From NCBI RefSeq assembly GCF_041435015.1, contig NZ_CP107990.1, positions 1 through 64,000 on the forward strand: a stretch of DNA of 64,000 nt, in the 5' to 3' direction. Numbering within the stretch: the stretch's first letter is position 1; every line of letters starts with the position of its first letter. Positions 35,082 to 43,812 of the stretch are shown one piece after another. The notes beneath the pieces were generated by a model. It saw nothing but the letters and a program-made list of their open reading frames with translations. It did no database searches and was not told the origin of the DNA. Position numbers and translations under genes: made by a program. Source of the DNA: Streptomyces canus (GTDB taxonomy: Bacteria; Actinomycetota; Actinomycetes; Streptomycetales; Streptomycetaceae).

Positions 35082-35327
35082 ATGCGGTACGGCGTAGTGG
35101 TGGAGGAGCTCGCGGTGGAGGTCATGGCGCAGCTGCCGGACGACCGGGCCCGGCAGGAGGAGATGGCGCTGGTGGAGGTGGCACGGATGGATCCGAGGGC
35201 CTGGCCCGATGTCCGCGATGCGGGCTCGGTGGAGGAGATCCGGGAGGCGTTCGGCCGACAGTGCTGGATCCAGTACCTGCCGCACGCCGGGGCGATCGAG
35301 GTCCGTGACATCGGCTGGGCTGGCTGA
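35082..35327 (+). CDS. Hypothetical small protein, faintly RelE/ParE-like
   Basis: 81 residues from ATG 35082. The order YGVVVEELAVEVMAQLPDD, a central helix DPRAWPDVRDAGSVEEIREA, and the strand CWIQYLPHAGAIEVRDIGW resembles the compact RelE/ParE toxin fold. No antitoxin gene is adjacent and the usual catalytic residues cannot be assigned, so this is tentative. Confidence 0.5.
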   Translation: MRYGVVVEELAVEVMAQLPDDRARQEEMALVEVARMDPRAWPDVRDAGSVEEIREAFGRQCWIQYLPHAGAIEVRDIGWAG

Positions 35328-35502
35328 TTCCTCAGCCGCGGCGAAGTTCCTCGGACCAGTGCCGGAGCTGGTCTTCGAGGCAGGTCAGGGCGCAACGCGC
35401 CCCGTTGTTGCACTGCGGTGTCACGCCGCAGCGCCGGGCCCTGCGGGGTCCTGGCAGCCACCGGCGTCGGGCTGCGCCTGTGTAGCTGTTGGCGAACCTG
35501 GG

Positions 35503-35544
35503 CTGCGCTCTGCTCCATCGACTTTCGGGTGGAGCAGAGCGCAG
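35503..35544 (-). terminator. Stem-loop after the cold-shock gene
   Basis: Arms CTGCGCTCTGCTCC (35503-35516) and GGAGCAGAGCGCAG (35531-35544), 14 bases beyond the cold-shock stop. Confidence 0.7.
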
Positions 35545-35558
35545 GTGCGTAACGATGG

Positions 35559-35762
35559 CTACAAGGGGCGGACCATTCCCGCTTGTGGACCCTTCGAGCC
35601 TTGGGTGACCTCGAACTCCACCCGCTGGTTCTCTTCCAAGCTTTTGTAGCCATTGGTCTGGATGGCTGCGGATTCCACGAACACGTCTGCGCCGCCATCG
35701 TCCTGGCTGATGAAGCCGTATCCCTTGTCGGGGTTGAACCACTTCACAGTGCCTGTTGCCAT
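35559..35762 (-). CDS. Cold-shock family RNA/DNA-binding protein
   Basis: 67 residues after GAGGGACGG. It has [15 protein letters not shown] (RNP1) and [10 protein letters not shown] (RNP2-like, usually VFVHFSAI), with the usual E-F-E-V-T-Q-G-x-K-G-P-Q-A ending. Cold-shock proteins are single-domain nucleic acid chaperones. The RNP2 histidine is replaced by Glu. The 36000-35763 leader contains inverted pieces (for example GCCGCGTCAC near 35892), as in cold-shock mRNA leaders. Confidence 0.9.
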   Translation of the reverse strand: MATGTVKWFNPDKGYGFISQDDGGADVFVESAAIQTNGYKSLEENQRVEFEVTQGSKGPQAGMVRPL

Positions 35763-36024
35763 CGGTTCCGTCCCTCGTTCGGTGCCACGGTGCCGCTGCC
35801 CAACCGAGCCGGCTGCGGCACGTGCATCTTTTCCTTCCGGTGCGGCGAAATCCGCGGCCCTCCCAGGACCTCACCCTTGGGGATGAATCTCGCCGCGTCA
35901 CAGCTCTCCTGTGAGGTGAGGCGTGACGCGGCCAGCAGGCAGGCAGTTCGCCACCGCATCTCGGTGGGGGCAGGCCCGGCTCCCGGCGTGAGCCCGGGAT
36001 ACGGGCGAGCCGTGAATACGCCGG

Positions 36025-36051
36025 GCCCCGGCAGTCCGTGACTGCCGGGGC
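36025..36051 (-). terminator. 10-bp stem-loop
   Basis: GCCCCGGCAG and CTGCCGGGGC around seven bases, 17 bases past the stop of the gene at 36068. Confidence 0.7.
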
Positions 36052-36067
36052 TCGCACACTGGTGTGA

Positions 36068-36646
36068 TCAGCCTTGGGCCTGGTGGATCTTCCAGTCGGC
36101 GACGTTGGAACTGCGGTTGAAGTAGGCGTTGGTGCACACGTCGTACTTGGCGCCCGTGTCGGAGCTGCCGCCGTTGGTCTCCAGGAAACCGCCGTTGTCG
36201 TCCCAGGTGTTCCAGAGGAGGACCGTGTCGCCGAATCGGACCTTCTGGTCTGCGGGGGCGGAGGTCTGGGCGAAGATCCGCCAGCGTCCGGTTCCCGGTG
36301 CGCGGTCCCTGGCCGGGGATGTGGAGACGTCGTACTTGGCGCCGTCGTTCGCCTGGGTGGTGGTGGGACCGCTGTTGGTGTCGAGGTAGCCGCCGTCCCC
36401 GCCGTAGAGGTTGCGCAGGTAGATCAGATCGCCGCTGGTGACAGGCTGGCCCGCCGCCTTGCCGGAGGCGGACAGGATCTCCCAGGTGCCGGTGCCCTTC
36501 GCGCGGGCCGGTGTGCTGGTGGTCGAGACGCCGTACTTGGAGCCCTGTGCGGGGTTGCCGCTGTTGGTGTCGAGATAGCCGCCCTGCCAGCCGCCGTAGC
36601 CGTTCTGCAGGTGGATCAGATCACCGTACTTGAGCTCGTTCGCCAT
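36068..36646 (-). CDS. Three-repeat beta-trefoil-like lectin
   Basis: 192 residues after AAGGGGAATTCC. Three units of about 60 residues repeat GD-L/V-I-x-L-x-N-x-Y-G-G...GG-Y/F-L-x-T-N (GDLIHLQNGYGG, GDLIYLRNLYGG, GDTVLLWNTWDD), each ending in a W-x-I strand, consistent with a beta-trefoil. No signal peptide. Such proteins are usually carbohydrate- or surface-binding. It stands between the cold-shock gene and a C1q-like gene in the same direction. Confidence 0.65.
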   Translation of the reverse strand: MANELKYGDLIHLQNGYGGWQGGYLDTNSGNPAQGSKYGVSTTSTPARAKGTGTWEILSASGKAAGQPVTSGDLIYLRNLYGGDGGYLDTNSGPTTTQANDGAKYDVSTSPARDRAPGTGRWRIFAQTSAPADQKVRFGDTVLLWNTWDDNGGFLETNGGSSDTGAKYDVCTNAYFNRSSNVADWKIHQAQG

Positions 36647-36858
36647 CTGGAATTCCCCTTGTCCGCCGATGTCTGTCTCGAACCCGGACGGTCCTTAACT
36701 GGAAGCCCCTCAGCGCCCCCGCTGCGGGACGCGGCCCCTGCTTCCGTCCAGGCCGGGAGGCCGGGATCCCACGCCGAAGTCGATGACGAGCGCCATCCCC
36801 CGCCCCCCTCTTTGTTCCTGCCGCCCTTGTCCGGCTTTGCCGCCCGGGAATGAGTGGC

Positions 36859-37281
36859 CTAGAACCCGGGGCTCACCCAGTGCGCCATGACTCCCGTACG
36901 TCCGTCGCCGTTGCTGAGGACGGCGGTGTTGCCCCCACCGATGCGGTACGCGTGGAGAGTGATGACGTCGTTGACGTCGAACTTCTCCAGGATCGTCTGC
37001 CCCGCGGTGGTCTGCATGACCGCGCCGCCGGTGAGGGCTTCCGTGCCGGGGATGAGCTGGCCGTTCTTGAACAGTGCGGTGCGCACGAGCTCCCCCGCTC
37101 CGCCGGTGTACGAGCGGGCGTGGTAGGAGATCTCCCACACCCCGGGGTGGAGGACCTTGAGTTCCTCGACCTCGGAGATCCGCTCATCGGCGCGATCGGC
37201 GCCGGAGAGGGGGTGGTTGAAGTCGACCGGGACAGTCTGGAGCCACGTCGAGCCCTTCCGGTAATTCGCAGGAGTCGTCAT
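36859..37281 (-). CDS. C1q/TNF-like jelly-roll protein
   Basis: 140 residues from ATG 37281 behind a GGAATGGG stretch. The strands GVWEISYHARSYTGG, RTALFKNGQLIPGT and DVITLHAYRIGGGNTAVL, with the ending GVMAHWVSPGF, fit the C1q/TNF jelly-roll fold seen in bacterial surface and spore proteins, which form trimers. No export signal is visible. It is the third adhesin-like protein in the cluster. Confidence 0.6.
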   Translation of the reverse strand: MTTPANYRKGSTWLQTVPVDFNHPLSGADRADERISEVEELKVLHPGVWEISYHARSYTGGAGELVRTALFKNGQLIPGTEALTGGAVMQTTAGQTILEKFDVNDVITLHAYRIGGGNTAVLSNGDGRTGVMAHWVSPGF

Positions 37282-37882
37282 CCCATTCCATTCCTTTGCC
37301 GCGCCGGGATACACACTGACCGTGCCGGGTGCTCATGCCACCGGCACCGGACCTATGAGAGCGGCGCCACCCGCAGTCGCGGTAGGCGGCCCAGGGATCG
37401 ACAGGCCAATCCCTCGTTACGGGTTTGATCCGACTTTCCGGTCCTGCACCAAGGGCCCCCCGCACGCAGAAACCCTTCTCCATACAGGCGTTCACCCGTC
37501 ATGGCGCTCCACAACGGCGGAAATACGGCTCTCCCACCACCCATCCCGTCATCCGCAGGGGTGAACGACACCACGCCCGAGTTGACGTTGGCCCTGCCAC
37601 AAGGGCGGTCCCTGCCAGCTTGGTTGGTCTCTGCGAGGCAGCCGTCGACGCACACGCCCGCCTCAACGACCTGGGCGTCGACTACGACAAGAGCGACACA
37701 GCCGGAGGCCTGGCAGGCCCCTGGCGGACGGGCTGCCCTGGACCTGCGCCAGGAGCCCGGCTCGTAGCGCTGCGGGCAGGCGGCAGCGCCCCGCTGACCA
37801 GCCGTGGTCGGGGTTGGCGGCAGCATGGTCGGCGCCGTGGTCAGTCCGGCCATCTGCGGGGGCGGTCGTCCGAGGTGCGGCG
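37282..37882. other. Decayed intergenic DNA with a DUF6207 tail
   Basis: No intact gene. At about 37738-37767 the reading LDLRQEPGS and the 60 bases after it match the end of the DUF6207 gene at 30905-31114 and its downstream DNA. Before it, a frame reading CEAAVDAHARLNDLGVDYDK looks like a lost gene end. Confidence 0.4.
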
Positions 37883-38135
37883 ATGAGCGCTCTCCGGCCC
37901 GGTGACATCACTGACGAGATGATCCAGGCCATAGACACGGTCCGGCAGCAGGGACTGCAGAAGGACTTGCGTGCCCTGGCCGCCAACATCGGTGCCGACG
38001 CCGAAGGCCGGTAGGACGGTGCGGAGCCCGGGTGACGGGCTAGCGTCGAGTGGACGCTGCTGTGGATCGAGAACACTGCCAGTCAGCTGGCCGCCGAAGG
38101 CCGGCCGTAGGCCACGGCGCCCAGCGCGCTGACAG
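37883..38135 (+). pseudogene. Decayed small gene, copy 1
   Basis: From ATG 37883 it reads ITDEMIQAIDTVRQQGLQKD and stops at 38014. A later frame reads VEWTLLWIENTASQL (about 38049-38090). The copy at 40720-40940 carries the same two blocks, so the ancestor was probably one protein of about 75 residues. A shared minus-strand tail (LYYAGDTP) follows at about 38136-38165. Confidence 0.5.
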
Positions 38136-38167
38136 TCAGGGTGTATCGCCGGCGTAGTAAAGCGAGT

Positions 38168-38854
38168 TCAGCCGCCCTCCGGTGCGACCCTCTCCGCGGC
38201 CACCGTGGGCCGGGGCAGGCGCGGCGTAGGCCAGGCCGGCTCCCACGCCCAGGCCGCCCAGCGCTCCGTGTGCGCGAAGACGCCGGCACGGTCGGCGAGC
38301 ATCGCCAGCACCTGGGCGCGGGCGTCGTCGACGGCCTGGTGCTCGGTGTCGGAGATGATGCCGAGGCGGCGCACGTGCGCGTACTCGTCTTCGTCCTTCC
38401 ACTCCCAGCCGGTGAGGTCGGGGTGGATGAGCAGGTCTACGGTGAGATCGAAGGTGTCGAACCCGGTCTCAGTACGGCGGGTGGGGTGCTCGAAGTTGAC
38501 GTACCAGTTCCGCAGCCGCCGCCCGGCGCCGTCGGGGACGAAGAAGGCGTTGATGCTGAACCAGGCCGCCGGAGGCTTCCACAGCAGCAGGTCGGTCTCC
38601 TGCCACACCGCGTCCGCGAGCTCCCACCTGCCGGTCGCCATCGCCTCGAACGCCTCCGTGCGCACCGAGCGGTCCCCTTCGTCGCGGGCCTTCGCATACA
38701 GGGCGGGCCAGCGGGCCTCCGCCCCGGGCGCACAGGCGGTCACCAACGCCTCATCGATGTCCGCGAGAACCCGCAGCGCCTGCTCGCTCCACACCCGGCC
38801 CGAGCGGTGCACGTCGCGCCGTACGACCGTCTCACCCGTCTCGAAACTTCGCAC
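38168..38854 (-). CDS. DUF402 family protein (FomD-like phosphatase fold)
   Basis: 228 residues from GTG 38854 with GGAGGAG upstream. It has WYVNFEHPTRRTETGFDTFD, then LTVDLLIHPDLTGWEWKDEDE, the conserved D-x-x-D-L-x-V-D/E-L and W-K-D-E-D-E metal site of DUF402 proteins. FomD and relatives hydrolyse activated nucleotides using Mg or Mn. The C-terminus ends in a W-rich segment. A weak decayed copy of its N-terminus is visible at about 46850-46950. Confidence 0.75.
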   Translation of the reverse strand: MRSFETGETVVRRDVHRSGRVWSEQALRVLADIDEALVTACAPGAEARWPALYAKARDEGDRSVRTEAFEAMATGRWELADAVWQETDLLLWKPPAAWFSINAFFVPDGAGRRLRNWYVNFEHPTRRTETGFDTFDLTVDLLIHPDLTGWEWKDEDEYAHVRRLGIISDTEHQAVDDARAQVLAMLADRAGVFAHTERWAAWAWEPAWPTPRLPRPTVAAERVAPEGG

Positions 38855-39152
38855 CACACTCCTCCACCGGCCACGGTCGGGATGTCCGGCCAGACTTGCC
38901 CACCTCAGCGCGCACCGGCCGGAGTGGGCAAGCCGCCGTCCGGGGCAGCTTGCCCACGGATCCCCTTGAGTTTTCCCACTCCCCCAGAACACACAGTTTC
39001 GGCAGTACGTGCCGGGTGTAGCCTCCGCGCAGGCGCCCGGACCGCCCACGGGTCGGTCGGCCACCGGGGGTACTGCCGCGAGCGGCGCCGGACGGCGGCA
39101 GCTTCGGAGATGGACAGCGCCGCCCAGCCAGAACACGTCGGCGAGCTGCTGA

Positions 39153-40281
39153 TCATCCTCGGCCGCTCTTTCCCGTGGCAGCGCTGAGGGCGTACAGCTT
39201 GCCGTCGTCGTCGCCGAAGTAGAGAACGCCGTTCGCGACAAGGGGCGGCCCGTATGGGGTTTTGGCAGGATGGGTCCACATCGTGGCTCCGGTGCGGGCG
39301 TTGAGGGCGCGCATCGTGTTGTCGTCGCTGCCGATGTAGACGAGGTTGCCGGAGACGGCGGGCGAGTAATCGTTGCTGTGGGTGTCCCGACTCCATTTGA
39401 TCTTGCCGTTGTGGAGGTCGAGAGCATAGATCTTCGTATCGCCGCCGTTGATGTAGAGGGTGTCGGCGGCGATGACGGGTGTGGAGTTGAGGTCGCCCCG
39501 CCCAAGTACTTGGACCCACTTCAGGTCGCCGGTGGCCTTGTTCAGGGCGTAGACGCGCTGGTCGTAGCTACCGACGTAGACAGTGTCGTCGCGGATGATG
39601 GCCCCTTCGCTGACCCCATCTCCGCCGACGAACTGAGTCCAGCGGACCGTACCGGTGGCCGCGTCCAGGGCGTAGAAGACGTCACCGTCGGCACCCACAT
39701 AGAGGGTGCTGCCTTCGATGATCGGCCGGGCATCGAAGGCACCGTTGGCCTTCTTCTTCCAACGGACCTTCCCGGTGGCCGTGTCGAGTGCGTAGAGGGT
39801 GAAATCCTGGCTTCCTACATAGACCAGGCCGTCAGCGACAGCAGGTGAGGAGTAGAGGAGATCCTTGCCGACATGGCTGGTCCATCTGACGGCGCCTGTG
39901 GTGGCGTCGAGTGCGTAGACCAGATTCTCGTTGCACTCGATGTAGACGGTGCCGGGCACCGCGCTCCTGTTCCACCAGGCGCAGCAGGTCGAAGACGACA
40001 TCTCGGGTAGGCACCAGCCGGCCGGACTGCATGCGCTGCACCGAGGTCTCCCCGCGCCCGGATCGCTGACCGAGCCACTGTGGCCCGCCTCCGCTGGACT
40101 CCGCGTCGTCGGGTGCGGGCGCCATCCGCTGCAGGTGTTGGGCGATGTCCCGCAGCTTCAGTGGGTGCTCGCCGCTCATCAGCGGTTGGAACACCGTCGC
40201 GCGCAGAGCCTTGCCCCACTCCCGCACTCCCCTCGGCAAGTCCTCGCCGATCGGCTCCACCGGCCGTCCGGGACGGGTCAT
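39153..40281 (-). pseudogene. HTH-PQQ beta-propeller gene, frameshifted
   Basis: The first part (40281 to about 39960) encodes an N-terminal helical HTH-like domain with LRDIAQHLQRM and GRGETSVQRMQSGRLVPTRD, ending at LLRLVEQERGA. The reading then shifts and continues as GTVYIECNENLVYALDATTG followed by about six more PQQ-type blades of the form VYVGSxDxxxYALDxATGxxxW to the stop at 39153. In relatives a signalling region precedes a PQQ sensor, so a deletion with a frameshift near 39960 is likely. The propeller could still be made from an internal start but lacks a ribosome site. Confidence 0.6.
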
Positions 40282-40380
40282 CTTTCATTCCCCCCTGGAC
40301 CAATCACTGGTCACCTTCTGCATCAATTCCGCGCCGGAAACGCTGGGAGCTGCCTCTTCCCGCCGCCGCAGGAGCTCACC

Positions 40381-40683
40381 ATGACGCCTCATACCCCCGC
40401 CCCGCAGCCCAATGGTCAACCCCGTCCTCCCCGCAGCACCGCCCTGGCCGGAGCCGGTATCAGCAGCGTGGGGAGCCTGGCGGCCACGCTGGCCGGCGCT
40501 CCCTGGGGCATCGTGCTGGCCGTCGCTCTCAGCGGCCTGCTGATCGTGCTGGTGCAATCTGTCGTCCAGGGAATGATTCCCCAGGACTCAGCCGATCGTC
40601 TCTCCTGGTGGCAGGCCTACTGGAACCACCGCCGGGCACGCAGCCGGGCCACCGCCCTGCCCGAGCGTCGCCCCCCGGCATGA
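40381..40683 (+). CDS. Small single-pass membrane protein
   Basis: 100 residues from ATG behind AGGAG. A proline-rich N-terminus is followed by two short hydrophobic stretches (ALAGAGISSVGSLAATLAGA, GIVLAVALSGLLIVLVQSVV) and a basic tail (NHRRARSRATALPERR). No family is recognised. Confidence 0.6.
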   Translation: MTPHTPAPQPNGQPRPPRSTALAGAGISSVGSLAATLAGAPWGIVLAVALSGLLIVLVQSVVQGMIPQDSADRLSWWQAYWNHRRARSRATALPERRPPA

Positions 40684-40719
40684 CGACGGGCGGCGGCCGC
40701 GATCGATACACGGGACCAG

Positions 40720-40940
40720 CGATCTGTACCCCATCGAGATCACTGACGAGATGCGCCAGGCCATGGACACGGCCCGGCGGAAGGGACTGCAGACGGATCT
40801 GCGGACCCTCGCCGCCAACATCCGGGCCGCCGCGAGGGTCGGTACGCCGGCGCGGAGCCCGGATGGCAAGCCGGAGTCGAGTGGACGCTGCTGTGGATCG
40901 AGAACACCGCCAGTCAGCTGACCGAGGGCAGACCGTAGTT
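40720..40940 (+). pseudogene. Decayed small gene, copy 2
   Basis: Reads ITDEMRQAMDTARRKGLQTD, then the frame drifts before VEWTLLWIENTASQLTEGRP ending in TAG near 40938. It is the counterpart of 37883-38135; both copies carry different frame damage. Confidence 0.5.
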
Positions 40941-40984
40941 GGCTGGTGGGCGATGAGCAGCGCGCTGACCTGCTGTGGTCGGGG

Positions 40985-41281
40985 TCAGGGAGTGTCACCG
41001 GAGTAGTACAGGCGGCAGCTCACGCCCGAGCCCGGTGTGCGGGGTTCGCCGGGGTGCGGGTCGTACAGGGCGCGGCCGCCGGGCCACCGCGTCAGCTCGG
41101 TGGACAGGGCGACGCCGTCGTCGACTTCCTCGGTCCGCCATCCGTGGATGTCCAGCAGCAGGCCGTCCAGCGGTCCGCCGACCAGTTCGGCATACGTCCG
41201 GTGCGGGAGAGGACCGGGGTTGGGGTGGTCATGGTCGTGGCCGTAGACGCGGCCGTTCAGCAGCTGCTCGTCTCCGTTCAT
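40985..41281 (-). CDS. Hypothetical protein
   Basis: 98 residues from ATG 41281. It contains HRTYAELVGGPLDGLLLDIH, a pattern seen in many small actinobacterial proteins of unknown function, and ends SCRLYYSGDTP. The same tail (LYYAGDTP) survives at about 38136-38165, within the duplicated block. No strong ribosome site is visible. Confidence 0.55.
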   Translation of the reverse strand: MNGDEQLLNGRVYGHDHDHPNPGPLPHRTYAELVGGPLDGLLLDIHGWRTEEVDDGVALSTELTRWPGGRALYDPHPGEPRTPGSGVSCRLYYSGDTP

Positions 41282-41487
41282 GCCGTCTAGCTTCGCAGCC
41301 GCCACCGACAACGCCCGCGTGGCTGCGGGCCCGGCCCGAGCCTGCTTCATCGAGGCCGGGCCGGGGCGGGCTGTAGCGAACGTGGTCTAGGTTGTGGCGA
41401 TGGTTTCAGGCTGGCCATTGACCACTGGTGGCATTCAACCGTGGTGGAATCGGCCGGCAGGGACCGCAATCCTTCGATGAAGAAGAC

Positions 41488-42309
41488 TCAGGACTCTGTG
41501 TGCTGCAGGAGCCTCCGAGCGATACCGGTGATCATCACCATGCGGAAGCGTGCCTCGTCGGCACTGGAGCGGCCGGGATGAGCGCCTTCTGGGTGCGAGA
41601 TATCCCAAGTCCCTTGCAGGAGACGGCCCCAGTTCTCGGGCACGACCTTCTTCTGATCAACCATCCAGTTGACGGCGGCACCGCCCTTCTGGGTGCCCGA
41701 GTATCCATGACCATTGGCAACCTGGAGGATCAATTCTTCGAGCATCGGCCGGAGTGCACCGTTACTCGCCTCGTAGTTGTGGTGGTTGAGATTGTCGATC
41801 GCCTGCCTGTAGTGGTTGAGGGCGACGTCGTAGCCGACTGCGTCGAGCTGGGCCTCCAGAGCAGTGATCTCCTGGGCCATCTCCGTGCCGGGGGCTTCGG
41901 TGGGGCGGATGTGATAAACGACGGGCCCCTGATCAATCTCGATCACGCCGAACGGTCCGTCGGGCCTTCGAATGGTGGGGTCTTCCCACTGCAGGTCGTA
42001 ACCGTCCGCGAGGAGTGCGTCCCTGAGCTGGAACAAGAGGCTCTCCGGGCCGTGCGTGTCAGGGTGCTGGAAGTCACCAGTCAGCTCCTTAGCGAACGCC
42101 AGCAGGCCCCTGTGGGCATCCTTATCCCCTTTCTGAACTGCTTTCCGAGCGTTCATCAAGGTCAGTTGCACCAGTCTCTCCTTGGAGGTGTTCTCGGTGA
42201 TGAATCGGTCCAGATCAGCGGCGAGGAGGCTGGTGGTAATGGCGGTCTTGAGCCGCATGACGGCGATCTTGGTGAGGATGGCCAGGGTCGGGCTCGACAG
42301 GGTCTGCAT
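41488..42309 (-). CDS. Protein with a HEPN-like C-terminal domain
   Basis: 273 residues if started at ATG 42309, nine bases after GAGG. The C-terminal 120 residues are helical, with NHYRQAIDNLNHHNYEASNG, LEELILQVANGHGY, and the late SHPEGAHPG followed by FRMVMITGIARRLL, the order seen in abortive-infection and Apea-like HEPN domains. The N-terminal part (LAILTKIAVMRLKTAITTSL) is also helical. The canonical R-x4-6-H is not certain. It may be a stand-alone defence or RNase-related gene. Confidence 0.55.
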   Translation of the reverse strand: MQTLSSPTLAILTKIAVMRLKTAITTSLLAADLDRFITENTSKERLVQLTLMNARKAVQKGDKDAHRGLLAFAKELTGDFQHPDTHGPESLLFQLRDALLADGYDLQWEDPTIRRPDGPFGVIEIDQGPVVYHIRPTEAPGTEMAQEITALEAQLDAVGYDVALNHYRQAIDNLNHHNYEASNGALRPMLEELILQVANGHGYSGTQKGGAAVNWMVDQKKVVPENWGRLLQGTWDISHPEGAHPGRSSADEARFRMVMITGIARRLLQHTES

Positions 42310-42479
42310 GACGGACATCCTCTGCGAGCAATGTGCTCGTCGTCGCGTAGTTTTGCGGTAAGTCACCGCTCTGTTCGCTCAGTTGGAGGGCAGCCGGCGC
42401 GATGGGACATGTCCAGCCTGGTGATAGCCCGGGCTACCTGCGGTTCCGTCAGTGGTTTTCTGTTCTCCATGGTGAGCCG

Positions 42480-42640
42480 CATGAAGCGCCTGCGGTGCGG
42501 CCCCTTTAGACAGGAGGTGCGCACCGACCGCACCGTCACCGTGCGCATGCGCGCGTCGCGGTGCAGTGCGCAGTGCCGGGCGCACGGTGATGCGCACCGG
42601 TGCGGCGGCCGGGAGTGTGCGCACCGGATGCCGGGATGCC
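42480..42640. repeat. Second cluster of GTGCGC boxes
   Basis: At least seven GTGCG(C/G) or inverse boxes, with the palindrome CGCACCGGTGCG at 42593-42604 identical to the core of the 17131-17152 palindrome. It lies downstream of a relaxase remnant and a small gene, the same order as at 17.1-19.4 kb. Confidence 0.6.
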
Positions 42641-42646
42641 CCGCAC

Positions 42647-42844
42647 TCATCGCTGGCGGCGTCGGAGCAGGCGTGCGGGTCGCCACGGGTTCGGTCGGCC
42701 GCCGGAGTACTGCCGCGAGCGGCGACGGACCGGCGGCGGCTTCGGAGACGGATACTGGGCCACGCGCAGCCGGGACGCGTCAGCGAGCCGTTGAAGGCGC
42801 TTCAGGTCCTCCGGCGAGAGGTACGGCGGGATCGGGTCAACCAT
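42647..42844 (-). CDS. Small basic protein next to the relaxase remnant
   Basis: 65 residues from ATG 42844 behind GGAGG. It reads DPIPPYLSPEDLKRLQRLAD and ends in a basic tail PVRRRSRQYSGGRPNPWR. A decayed relative of the tail (AVRRRSRQYPRW) lies at about 39030-39110. Its position, after a relaxase gene and before the GTGCGC cluster, suggests a transfer accessory protein, like the small basic gene at 17295-17612. Confidence 0.5.
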   Translation of the reverse strand: MVDPIPPYLSPEDLKRLQRLADASRLRVAQYPSPKPPPVRRRSRQYSGGRPNPWRPARLLRRRQR

Positions 42845-42983
42845 GCGGGCCTCCATGCTTCGGCGAGTCGGTCCCCCGCACCCTCGCCCGTCCCCGCCGC
42901 TTCCAGAGCGTGCGCTCCGGCCGCGTCCCGGCAGCTGGCACGACGACTTCGCCGCCGTTCCGCCGGGCGGGCTCCGGTCTCCC

Positions 42984-43690
42984 TCAGCGGCTGCGGCCAC
43001 CCGCTCCCCTGCCCTGATCCGGCTGCGCCGGATGGTGCTGCTGACTGCCCAGGTCGGCGGCCGGGGCCTGCCTCGTCTGGCCCGCCTGCTCTTCGACAAT
43101 GCGGCCGCGGGCCTCTGCCGCGTAGGTGAGCGCGTCGATACGGGCGAGGTTCTGCGCCGAGGTCGCCCACGTCTCGGGGGCCGTCGTCCGGCCCTCCAGG
43201 TACTCCTGCGGCATCGCGGCCTGCTGGTGGGCCTGGATGGCAGCGGCCCGCTGCGCCGGAGTTAGAGCGGCGTCCCGGCCCGGGTGGTCGACGGCGTGCG
43301 GTGCGGCCGACGTGGTCACGACAGGCGCTTCGTCCCGTACGGCGGGCGGTGCGGTGAGGGCGGCCCGGATCGCGTTCTGCAAGGCGAGGCTGGCGACCCG
43401 GGCCCGTTCGTAGCGGGTCGACTCCGGGGCGGCTTGCCGTCGGTGCCCGCGATCCACCAGCGGATGGGCCAGGCGAAGTCGGCGGTGTAGGAGAGCTGAT
43501 CCGGGGCCGGAATCCGCCGGCCCTTCTGCGGCACGGTGAGCTGGCGGCCATAGCGCACCAGTGCCCGGTCGGCGATGTGACCGTCGATGCCGGGCACATA
43601 GGCGCGGCCGCGCAGGGTTTCCATCAGATGCCGTCGCGCTTCGGCCAGGACGTGGCAGGTCGGATCGGGCCGGGCACCGGGCACCGGGCA
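42984..43690 (-). pseudogene. C-terminal remnant of a MobF relaxase, frameshifted
   Basis: The first frame reads LAEARRHLMETLRGRAYVPG, then QLSYTADFAWPIRWW, matching the C-terminal part of the 17609-19435 relaxase (LLAEARRHLAYVLRGRPHQPG). Near 43425 the frame shifts and continues TRYERARVASLALQNAIRAA to 42984. The catalytic N-terminal domain is absent. It shows a second transfer module once existed. Confidence 0.65.
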
Positions 43691-43798
43691 CCGGGCGCAC
43701 TAAAGGCACGCATTCCGGCATCTCTGATTGCGGAACATGCTCAGAACTCTCCTGGTGATGGCCTGTAGCGCCTACGGGCCATCACCAGTCAGCGCCCT

Positions 43799-43804
43799 TA
43801 ATAT
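43799..43804 (+). promoter_or_regulatory. Candidate -10 box of a leaderless transcript
   Basis: TAATAT ends nine bases before the ATG at 43813. A GAGGGG touches the ATG and is too close to serve as a ribosome site. Confidence 0.35.
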
Positions 43805-43812
43805 GCGAGGGG

